Assembly: GCA_003552605.1 (NCBI GenBank)
Contig: PUNN01000297.1
Location: 1 to 13,017 of the forward strand
Length of the DNA stretch: 13,017 nucleotides
Direction of reading: 5' to 3'
From: Phycisphaeraceae bacterium
Lineage (GTDB): Bacteria > Planctomycetota > Phycisphaerae > Phycisphaerales > Phycisphaeraceae
The notes under the pieces were generated by a model. The model did not search any database and was not told where the DNA came from. It saw nothing but the letters and a program-made list of their open reading frames with translations. The first letter of the stretch is position 1; each line of letters begins with the position of its first letter. Below are positions 6,905 through 12,592 of this stretch, in pieces. The position numbers were made by a program, and so were the translations under genes.

Positions 6905-7328
6905 TTATTCCGCAGGGTGGGAAGATGTGACGGAAACTGGTACAGTCGGTTTTCAGCACGACCGTATCGCGAGTGAACCCGCGGACCTTGCTGTTGAAGA
7001 CTGGGAGCGCTGCATCGATGCGCTTCGCGACCTCTTGCGGAAGGTTCGATTATCTGAAGGTGGCTCCCAGGCTTTGCCCACTTCAGAGACAGTCGTAGCG
7101 GCCATGAAATGGCTCGGTGTCCTGCGGGATCGCTATCCGAAGGCACCGCCTGTGCTGATCAACTTCGAGCCGGGCGGCGGACTCATCATCGAGTGGCAGA
7201 GCCGTGAACACGGCAGGAAGGCGATCACCGAATTGACCCTTTACAACGACCGGAGCGCCGAGAGCACCGTATACCGCGACAACCGGATCGTGTACATGGA
7301 GAAAGTGCCTTTCAGCCCGCTAGGGTAG
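6885..7328 (+). CDS. Uncharacterised protein, second gene of the three-gene module
   Basis: A 147-residue acidic soluble protein that I do not recognise as a named family. Residues about 38-55 look helical (DWERCIDALRDLLRKV) and about 68-85 form a second helix. Then comes a strand-rich C-terminal half: PPVLINFEPGGGLIIEWQSR, ITELTLYNDRSAESTVYRD and RIVYMEKVPF. The Pro-Pro then Gly-Gly-Gly-leu-Ile-x-x-Glu-Trp pattern resembles small proteins I associate with TIGR04255 genes, but this is memory, not a search. The ATG overlaps the end of the upstream gene by 20 bases; a GGGG at 6876-6879 is the only nearby candidate ribosome binding site. The overlap argues for stoichiometric co-expression, perhaps a complex with the upstream product. 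Confidence 0.7.
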   Translation: MSTLASDYSAGWEDVTETGTVGFQHDRIASEPADLAVEDWERCIDALRDLLRKVRLSEGGSQALPTSETVVAAMKWLGVLRDRYPKAPPVLINFEPGGGLIIEWQSREHGRKAITELTLYNDRSAESTVYRDNRIVYMEKVPFSPLG

Positions 7329-7353
7329 AGCAAACCTCTCCGTCCCGGGCGAT

Positions 7354-7890
7354 GTGCCGGGACCCCTGATTTCATTGCGCATGGAGACACCGCCGGTCGA
7401 ATCAGGTGAGACGGTTTTCAGGCAGGTGTGGCCGGGCGGAAACCCCGTGTTTTTTGCCTCCGGCCGCCAGCCCCCTGTCCATTGGTCGCTTTTTCTTCCG
7501 AGTCGACAGGATAGCGACGGTCTTTCATTGATCCGTCGGCGATTCCGCACCCCGAACTGGGCGGCGTTTCGACCCGATGCGCCCGAAACGCGATTCCGCC
7601 TCGTATGCATGGGCGTCGCGCTCTTGCAGGATGTGGCGCAGCTCGCCGGGCTCCACGAAATCCGACTTGAGCCCACACCGGATGGACTTGACCAACAACA
7701 TGGTCCTCCATGGGCGCATTGTGTGGCCCGGGAGATCAACCGCGGCGATTATGACAGCGACAGTTGGATGAAAGCCCGGGTCAAAGAATGGGCACGTGAC
7801 CTCGCCGATCGCATCGAAAATGAGCAGATTGTCGGCCCGTTCGACGTTCCCGCTAGCGATGACAGTTATCGGTCGGCTGCTGACCTGTAG
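7354..7890 (+). CDS. Uncharacterised protein, third gene of the three-gene module
   Basis: A protein of up to 178 residues that I cannot name. It has no signal peptide or membrane helix. Recognisable blocks are FRQVWPGGNP, HWSLFLPSRQDSDGLSLIRR, FRLVCMGVALLQD and a C-terminal block with HCVAREINRGDYDSD followed by a charged helix, VKEWARDLADRI. The pattern Asp-Gly-Leu-Ser-Leu, then a beta-strand, then His/Ile-Asn-Arg-x-x-Tyr resembles small accessory proteins sometimes seen next to TIGR04255 genes. The start is uncertain: GTG at 7354 or ATG at 7381, neither with a clear ribosome binding site. The gene lies 25 bases after its neighbour in the same direction, so it belongs to the same unit. A leftward frame over 7525-7935 was considered and rejected. 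Confidence 0.6.
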   Translation: MPGPLISLRMETPPVESGETVFRQVWPGGNPVFFASGRQPPVHWSLFLPSRQDSDGLSLIRRRFRTPNWAAFRPDAPETRFRLVCMGVALLQDVAQLAGLHEIRLEPTPDGLDQQHGPPWAHCVAREINRGDYDSDSWMKARVKEWARDLADRIENEQIVGPFDVPASDDSYRSAADL

Positions 7891-7924
7891 GGGCCCCGGC
7901 ATTGTCCCCCGACCGTCAATCTGT

Positions 7925-7944
7925 GCTGGCGTCAACCCGCCAGC
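7925..7944. terminator. Weak hairpin in the convergent gene junction
   Basis: Perfect 7-base inverted repeat GCTGGCG (7925-7931) and CGCCAGC (7938-7944) with a 6-base loop, overlapping the stop codon of the leftward FliN-like gene and 34 bases after the stop of the rightward gene. There is no T-run on either strand, so termination is only a possibility. Confidence 0.25.
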
Positions 7945-8246
7945 GCCTTCACGCGTTGACGTTTCGATGCGATGCGGGTGATGCGGATGCCGAAGTTCTC
8001 GCCGACCTTGACCGCCACGCCCTGACCGACGGTCTTGTTGTTGATGCGGAAGGTCAAATCGTCCTCGGCCGATTTGCTCAGCTCGACGATCGCGCCCGGC
8101 CCGAGTGAGAGCACATCATCGAGTGGAATGCGACGCTCGCCGACGAGCACGAGCACGGGCACGGAGAGCTTGAGAATGGTGTTCAGGTCGGTGGCCACAG
8201 CAGGGATCATCGGTGCGGGGCGGGCTGGCGGTTGAATCCGGTTCAA
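7932..8246 (-). CDS. fliN: FliN-like SpoA-domain protein (flagellar motor switch)
   Basis: A 104-residue protein consisting almost entirely of one SpoA (FliN/FliM C-terminal) domain: ILKLSVPVLVLVGERRIPLDDVLSLGPGAIVEL (residues about 24-56), then the family's turn INNKTVGQGVAVKVGENFGIRIT (about 68-90). FliN forms the lower C-ring of the flagellar motor and contributes to switching and export. The start is uncertain: a TTG at 8246, 21 bases after the trpE stop, or the ATG at 8210 (92 residues, no clear ribosome binding site). FliN often has a variable N-terminal extension, and here it is very short. No other flagellar gene is in the window, and its placement directly behind trpE is unusual. A type III secretion C-ring relative is the alternative. 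Confidence 0.78.
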   Translation of the reverse strand: MNRIQPPARPAPMIPAVATDLNTILKLSVPVLVLVGERRIPLDDVLSLGPGAIVELSKSAEDDLTFRINNKTVGQGVAVKVGENFGIRITRIASKRQRVKALAG

Positions 8247-8267
8247 ACACGCGGCGTATCCACCGCC

Positions 8268-9902
8268 TCATCCACGGAAGCTGACCTCCGCCATCGACAC
8301 GGCCTTGGCCAGGGCCGCGGCCTTGTTCACCGTCTCGCGATGCTCGCTGTCGGGGTCGCTGTCGGCGACGATGCCAGCACCCGCCTGGAGGCACACCTTC
8401 CACTTACCGGACGATGCGCCGGGCAGCACGACCATGGTGCGGAGGGCAATTGCCATGTCCATATCCCCGGCGAAGTCGACATAGCCCACCGCGCCGGCGT
8501 ATGGCCCGCGGCGGCGGTTTTCCAGTTCATCGATGATCTGCATCGCCCGCACCTTCGGCGCCCCGCTGACGGTGCCCACCGGCAGGCTGTAGCGCAGCGC
8601 ATCCCAGCAGGTCAGCCCCGGGCGCAACTGGCCGGTCACCGTCGAGCTGATGTGCATCACGTGGCTGTAGCGCTCGATGGCCATCACCTGCGGCAGTTGG
8701 ACCGACCCGGGCTCGGCCACGCGACCGACATCATTGCGCGCCAGGTCCACCAGCATGATGTGCTCAGCCCGTTCCTTCGGATCGGCCAGCAGTTCCGACT
8801 CGAGCGCGGCGTCTTCGCGGGCATTGCCGCCGCGCGGTCGTGTGCCGGCCAGCGGCCGGTTGGTCAGCCGCCGTCCTTCCACCCGGCACAGGATCTCCGG
8901 GCTCGACCCGACAAGCATCACCCCCTCGGCCTGGAGGTAGAACATGTACGGGGAAGGGTTGACCACACGCAGCGACCGGTAGATGTCGAAGGGGTCGGCC
9001 GTGGTGTCGATATCGAATCGCTGGCTCGGCACCACCTGGAAGATGTCACCCGCCGCGATGTACTTGCGCGCCTGGCGCACCGCCTGCTGGTACCCGCCAT
9101 CGCCGAGATTGCTCTCGGGCAGCGGGGGTGGCGGGGTTGAGAGGTCCACATCCGCGACCGTCAGTTCCGGCTTGCCCGGCCCGGTGGGCAGTGGCGTCTC
9201 GATGCGGTCGACCAGTTCCTGCAATCGCCGCTGGCCGGCCTCGTATGCCGCTTCGAGCCCATCATGGGCTTGCGGCCGCACGTGTGTGATGACCAGCACG
9301 CTTTTCTGCACGTTGTCGAAGGCAACCACATCCAGATACAGATGCATCTGCAGGTCGGGCAGGTCCCGGTCATCCGGTGGTGGCGAGGGCAGCTTCTCAC
9401 CTTCGAGATAGCGCACCGTGTCGTATCCGGCATATCCGACCCAGCCGCCGGTGAAACTCGGCAGCAGCAGCCCCGCCTTGGCCGGCAAAGTGGCCAGTTG
9501 CCAGTCCTGCGTGAGCTGATGCATGTGCGCCAGCGGGTCTTCACTGTGGAAGGTACGCGCGTTAGGGGCACTACCGGTGTTTCTTCCGGGGGATGTTCCG
9601 GGGGGTATTCCGGGGGGCAGTGATGAATCAGGTTCACCGGTAATCGTCACTTCGTGGCCCCGGGCGGTCACGGACATGGCTGGCTGGGCGCCGATGAAGC
9701 TGAACCGGCCGATGCGGTCACCGCCGACGACTGATTCGAACAGGAAACTCGGCGCCTGGCGCGGATCGGGCTGGACGAGCCGGCGGTAGGCCAGCACCGG
9801 TGTGATCTGGTCGGCCATGACCCGCCGGAACATGGGCACGAGCCGGTCACGGCCGCGTGCCAGTGCCTTGAACGTGTCGAAGTCCGGTAACGTCTGGCCC
9901 AT
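8268..9902 (-). CDS. trpE: Anthranilate synthase component I
   Basis: A 544-residue chorismate-using enzyme; with the glutamine amidotransferase TrpG it makes anthranilate, the first step of tryptophan synthesis. The N-terminal domain contains FLFES (53-57), equivalent to the tryptophan feedback-binding LLES element. The catalytic half shows NPSPYMFYLQ (315-324), LAGTRPRGG (351-359), ERAEHIMLVDLARND (377-391), VGTVSGAPKVRAM (442-454) and AGAGIVADSDPDSEHRET (507-524), all characteristic. Residues 96-107 carry a repeated PPG-type insertion (PPGI-PPGT-SPGR) encoded by 12-base tandem repeats. Start ATG at 9902 lies 17 bases after the upstream stop codon, with only GGAA as a weak ribosome binding site. 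PabB is a close relative, but length and the FLFES element favour TrpE. No trpG is adjacent. Confidence 0.92.
   Translation of the reverse strand: MGQTLPDFDTFKALARGRDRLVPMFRRVMADQITPVLAYRRLVQPDPRQAPSFLFESVVGGDRIGRFSFIGAQPAMSVTARGHEVTITGEPDSSLPPGIPPGTSPGRNTGSAPNARTFHSEDPLAHMHQLTQDWQLATLPAKAGLLLPSFTGGWVGYAGYDTVRYLEGEKLPSPPPDDRDLPDLQMHLYLDVVAFDNVQKSVLVITHVRPQAHDGLEAAYEAGQRRLQELVDRIETPLPTGPGKPELTVADVDLSTPPPPLPESNLGDGGYQQAVRQARKYIAAGDIFQVVPSQRFDIDTTADPFDIYRSLRVVNPSPYMFYLQAEGVMLVGSSPEILCRVEGRRLTNRPLAGTRPRGGNAREDAALESELLADPKERAEHIMLVDLARNDVGRVAEPGSVQLPQVMAIERYSHVMHISSTVTGQLRPGLTCWDALRYSLPVGTVSGAPKVRAMQIIDELENRRRGPYAGAVGYVDFAGDMDMAIALRTMVVLPGASSGKWKVCLQAGAGIVADSDPDSEHRETVNKAAALAKAVSMAEVSFRG
9584..9617. 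repeat. 12-base tandem repeat inside trpE
   Basis: Three units starting TTCCGGGGG begin at 9584, 9596 and 9608, exactly 12 bases apart, so the reading frame is kept and each unit encodes a four-residue Pro/Gly turn. The unit resembles, as complement, the GGAACCCCC tandem in the loop of repeat copy 3 (5238-5264). Confidence 0.75.
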
Positions 9903-9919
9903 GGGCGGTTCCGTGACAA

Positions 9920-10300
9920 TCAGTCGTGCGTGTCCGGGTCGATCCGGGCGCTCTCACCTTTGAGTTTCTTGGTCGCGTACCGCTTCAACCAGTTCTCCCA
10001 ACTCTTGCCCGCGGCGGTATCGCGGCCGGAGAAGTGGATCTCGGTGATGCTCGCGGCGGGAATGGACACCCGGCCACTGCCATCGGCGGGCATGATGCGG
10101 ACCTCGGCTTGCGAGCCCTCGCCGCGGCGGTCAAACAGGAAACCGGCGATCATGTCACCATCGCGAGTATGCACGGTCACATCACCGCGGTAGTCAAACG
10201 CCTTTTCGATCGCCTCGTGCCGCGATGCGGCATCGCCACAGGGCAGGCGCCGACCTTCGAGCGAGGTTTCTTCCTGAGATTCGGGATGCTCCGCATTCAT
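9920..10300 (-). CDS. Small conserved-looking protein upstream of trpE (unknown function)
   Basis: A 126-residue soluble protein, starting MNAEHPESQEE. After a charged, probably disordered N-terminus (about 1-30) comes a compact beta-rich domain: FDYRGDVTVHTRDGDMIAGFLFDRRG (about 34-59), then VRIMPADGSGRVSIPAASITEIHFSGRDTAAGKSWENWLKRY. The strand-turn-strand pattern with Val-x-x-x-Asp-Gly-x-x-Ile-x-Gly recalls small SH3/LSM-like barrels, and I associate this type with planctomycete genomes, without proof. The ATG at 10300 follows a -10-like TAGACT by 8 bases and has no ribosome binding site; an upstream extension to 10423 would run into the intergenic repeat. It leads the leftward group with trpE (17 bases apart) and fliN, so it is probably co-transcribed. 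Confidence 0.72.
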   Translation of the reverse strand: MNAEHPESQEETSLEGRRLPCGDAASRHEAIEKAFDYRGDVTVHTRDGDMIAGFLFDRRGEGSQAEVRIMPADGSGRVSIPAASITEIHFSGRDTAAGKSWENWLKRYATKKLKGESARIDPDTHD

Positions 10301-10338
10301 GGCCGGACAGTCTAAGGGCGGCCTCGCCCAGCGGCCAA
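10301..10338 (-). promoter_or_regulatory. Promoter of the leftward trpE operon (possible leaderless start)
   Basis: On the minus strand, TTGGCC (10338-10333) and TAGACT (10314-10309) are separated by 18 bases, and only 8 bases separate the -10 box from the ATG at 10300. No ribosome binding site is present. No leader peptide with tandem Trp codons is visible upstream, so attenuation is not supported by what I see. Confidence 0.45.
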
Positions 10339-10372
10339 TGGCCAAGCCGGCCGCAGCATCCGGCACCCACGG

Positions 10373-10543
10373 GGCTGGCTGTGTGGCCGGGCTGTCTTCC
10401 GCCCGATGGCCATGCGAGGCCACGAGGCGCCCTGAACCCTCGGGGCCGCATGGCCATCGGCTGCGGCCCCCCGGCCCCCCGGCCCCCGGAAGCCGCTGGC
10501 CATGCCCTCGGCCTGGTAGCTACGTGCGTTTACCCTGCCGCCT
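10373..10543. repeat. Intergenic modular palindromic repeat, copy 4 (inverted relative to copy 2)
   Basis: This copy lies in the 399-base gap between the divergent leftward trpE operon and the rightward ATPase gene. It has inner arms around CCGATGGCCATGCG (from 10404) and CATGGCCATCGGCTG (10449-10463), a right middle module CCGGAAGCCGCTGGCCATGC (from 10486) and a right outer arm TAGCTACGTGCGTTTACCCT (10517-10536). The left outer arm is not recognisable. Its loop contains CCCTGAACCCTC (10430-10441), the exact complement of GAGGGTTCAGGG in copy 2. A run of CCGGCCC-type units (about 10464-10488) recalls the tandem loop of copy 3. The remaining 10544-10699 has a TAAGAT -10-like box (10579-10584) without a clear -35. 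Confidence 0.82.
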
Positions 10544-10699
10544 GATGGCGATGTCGGGCGATCGGCCCTGCTCGGCGATAAGATACGCTCATCCCGCCTC
10601 GATCCCCCCGGCCCTCCGCACCAGGGCGGTGTTGGCCCGTCGTCGTTGCCACCCCCACGTTCCCACCGCCGCCAGGCCCGCACCCGATCAGGAGTGTTT

Positions 10700-12274
10700 A
10701 TGAACGTCGAGACCTTTCTCGCCCAACACGGGCTGAGCGAAAACCCGTTCACCGCTGAAGAGGCGCGGCATGATCCAGTGTTCGAGCGGCTGCCCTCCGA
10801 CGCCGCGGCACACCCGGACTTCACCAAGGTCCTCGGTCGCATCGACCAGCCATCGACGGCCATCGTCTTCGGCGAAAAGGGCAGCGGCAAGACCGCCATC
10901 CGCCTGCTGGTCGGCCGCCGCGTGGCCGAGCACAATCAGACCCACCCGGACCGGCGAATCCTGCTGGTGCCGTACGATGACCTCAACCCGCTGCTGGACC
11001 GGGTCACCGCCGGCGATCAGGCCGGTGCCAAGCGTGGCAACCGCGGCGGGGATGCAGATGTCACCACCATCGAGCGGGGGCTTGACCGCATCCGGCTGGA
11101 GGACCATCAGGATGCGGTCCTGTCACTCGCTGTGACGCGCCTGGTGGATGCGATGCTCGGAACCCCGACCGCGGGGGCGGAGCGAGGTGAGGCGATGATC
11201 CTTCCGGAAGACATCGCCCGCCGCGTGGCCAGGCTGCCGCGTCAGCTTCGGGCGGATGTGGCGGTGCTTGCGGCCCTTTACGATTCGCCCCGCCGCGGGG
11301 CCGCGACGCAGCGATGGGGTGAGTTATGTCGCCTGCTCAAACTCGGCCGGTTCACGCCGCACTACTGGATGGGCGTGGGGACCATCGTGCTGGCGGCGCT
11401 CGCCGGTGGGTTGCTGCTGGCCGACCGGGCCGCGGAGGCCCCGAGTGTGTGGATGAACCTCGGCGCCGCGCTGGCCGCGGCAGGGGCGATGGCCTGCGGG
11501 GTGACGTGGGCATGGCGGCGATTCGCCATCTGGCAACTCGTTCGGCGGCTGGTCGCCGCGGCGCCCGCCCTCGACCGGTCACCGTCATACCTTTGCCGCA
11601 TGCTTCTAAGCCTGCGCACCGAGGATCTTGCCGGCCAACCCTGGCCGTGGAAGGGCAACAAGGATGCCCGCTATCAACTCACCGCGCGGCTGCTGGGCGT
11701 GCTTGAAGCGGTCGGCTACAACGGCATGGTCGTGCTCGTCGACCGCGTTGATGAGCCTTCGCTGGTCAGTGGCCAGCCCGGGCGGATGATGAAGCTGGTC
11801 TGGCCCATGCTGGACAATAAGTTCCTCCAGCAGCGTGGGATGGGCATCAAGCTGTTGCTGCCACTGGAGTTGCGGCATGCGCTGTTGCGCGAATCGCCGG
11901 CGTTCTTCCAGGAGGCGAGGCTGGATAAGCAGTGCATGATCGACCGGCTGACCTGGTCGGGCACGACGCTTTACGACCTGTGCAGCCGCCGGCTCAACGC
12001 CTGCCGCCGTGAGGCGAAGGGCGATGGTCAGCCGCTTTCGCTGACCGACCTGTTCGAGCCGGAGGTTAACCGTCAGATGCTGATCGATGCCCTCGAGCAG
12101 ATGCAGCAGCCGCGGGATGCGTTCAAGTTCCTCTACGCGGCGATCCAGGAGCACTGCCGCGTCCTGCCTGAAGAAGAGGCCAGCGCCCGGATTTCCCGTC
12201 CGGTGATGGAAGCGGTCCGCCGCCAGCAGAGCCAGCGCATCAGCGACTTCCATCGCGGCGTCTCGCCCGCCTGA
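10700..12274 (+). CDS. KAP-like P-loop ATPase with membrane insertion
   Basis: A 524-residue ATPase. The N-terminal lead LAQHGLSENPFTAEEARHDP resembles the ENPF segment before the P-loop in AAA/ORC-type ATPases. Walker A is GEKGSGKT (58-65) and Walker B is MVVLVDRVDE (343-352, Asp348 and Asp351-Glu352). Between them lie two hydrophobic segments (about 223-242 and 251-272), likely a membrane hairpin. Such an insertion between the Walker motifs is the hallmark of KAP-family NTPases. The C-terminal third is helical, with a WSGTTLYDLCSRRLNACRRE block. KAP proteins are linked to membrane-associated complexes and sometimes phage exclusion, but no partner gene is adjacent, so the role is unknown. 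The ATG at 10700 has AGGAG (10690-10694) 5 bases upstream; the frame is open to 10646 but without support. Confidence 0.72.
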   Translation: MNVETFLAQHGLSENPFTAEEARHDPVFERLPSDAAAHPDFTKVLGRIDQPSTAIVFGEKGSGKTAIRLLVGRRVAEHNQTHPDRRILLVPYDDLNPLLDRVTAGDQAGAKRGNRGGDADVTTIERGLDRIRLEDHQDAVLSLAVTRLVDAMLGTPTAGAERGEAMILPEDIARRVARLPRQLRADVAVLAALYDSPRRGAATQRWGELCRLLKLGRFTPHYWMGVGTIVLAALAGGLLLADRAAEAPSVWMNLGAALAAAGAMACGVTWAWRRFAIWQLVRRLVAAAPALDRSPSYLCRMLLSLRTEDLAGQPWPWKGNKDARYQLTARLLGVLEAVGYNGMVVLVDRVDEPSLVSGQPGRMMKLVWPMLDNKFLQQRGMGIKLLLPLELRHALLRESPAFFQEARLDKQCMIDRLTWSGTTLYDLCSRRLNACRREAKGDGQPLSLTDLFEPEVNRQMLIDALEQMQQPRDAFKFLYAAIQEHCRVLPEEEASARISRPVMEAVRRQQSQRISDFHRGVSPA

Positions 12275-12482
12275 TCGTTCCGCAACCAATCGGCCCCGCT
12301 CGGGATGGCGGCATTCGAGGCGAGAGTTGCCCATTTTTCGTGCAGTTTCCGGCCTCTGCCCGATTCGTAGGCACGCATCGCCACGGCCGCTCATCCGCCG
12401 CAGCCCCGCCTGAGGGCCTGCAAGGCTGCCCCGGGGCGGGCCATACCGACACCTTGCCACTTTTCATCCGCATCCATGATTG
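12275..12482. other. Non-coding stretch upstream of the sigma-54 promoter
   Basis: No gene is visible. A short palindrome GCCCCGGGGC (12428-12437), with CCCGCC/GGCGGG around it (12405-12410 and 12435-12440), could form a hairpin that ends the ATPase transcript, though no T-run follows. As the region above a sigma-54 promoter, it would be expected to hold activator sites; I looked for an NtrC-like TGCAC/GTGCA pair and did not find one. Confidence 0.5.
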
Positions 12483-12499
12483 CTGGCACGGCGATTGCA
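12483..12499 (+). promoter_or_regulatory. Sigma-54 (RpoN) -24/-12 promoter
   Basis: CTGGCACGGCGATTGCA matches the consensus YTGGCACG-R-NNN-TTGCW at every defined position: the GG of -24 at 12485-12486 and the GC of -12 at 12497-12498, ten bases between. Transcription would start near 12510, giving a leader of about 83 bases before the ATG at 12593. Sigma-54 promoters need an ATP-driven enhancer-binding activator, so the gene is predicted to be strictly regulated. Confidence 0.8.
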
Positions 12500-12521
12500 A
12501 CTCTCGCCCTTCGGCCGTCAC

Positions 12522-12541
12522 GTTGACGTGCTGCGGTCAAC
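12522..12541 (+). promoter_or_regulatory. Small hairpin in the leader of the sigma-54-driven gene
   Basis: GTTGAC (12522-12527) and GTCAAC (12536-12541) form a perfect 6-base inverted repeat with an 8-base loop, about 12 bases past the predicted transcription start. An overlapping CACGT-TG-ACGTG palindrome lies at 12519-12530. It could be an RNA hairpin or a repressor site; its significance is uncertain. Confidence 0.3.
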
Positions 12542-12592
12542 CGCGAGGGTTGCCGCCGCTGTGATGCGAACCACATGGTCAGGAGACAGAAC

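Noticed and set aside
6041..7890. Toxin-antitoxin pair in the unknown module
   Set aside because: Gene sizes (287, 147 and up to 178 residues) and the lack of a DNA-binding antitoxin motif do not fit a known toxin-antitoxin type, so no such call is made.
7525..7935. Leftward 136-codon frame opposite the third gene of the unknown module
   Set aside because: The rightward frame is longer, follows its neighbours closely in the same direction and has family-like blocks; the leftward frame would need to start inside antisense sequence without a ribosome binding site.
8232..9140. Rightward 302-codon frame opposite trpE
   Set aside because: It is antisense to the conserved catalytic half of TrpE and His/Arg-rich, typical of a shadow frame.
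12275..12592. NtrC-type enhancer sites above the sigma-54 promoter
   Set aside because: No TGCAC-N-GTGCA-like dyad could be found; only GC-rich palindromes that fit a transcript-end hairpin as well.
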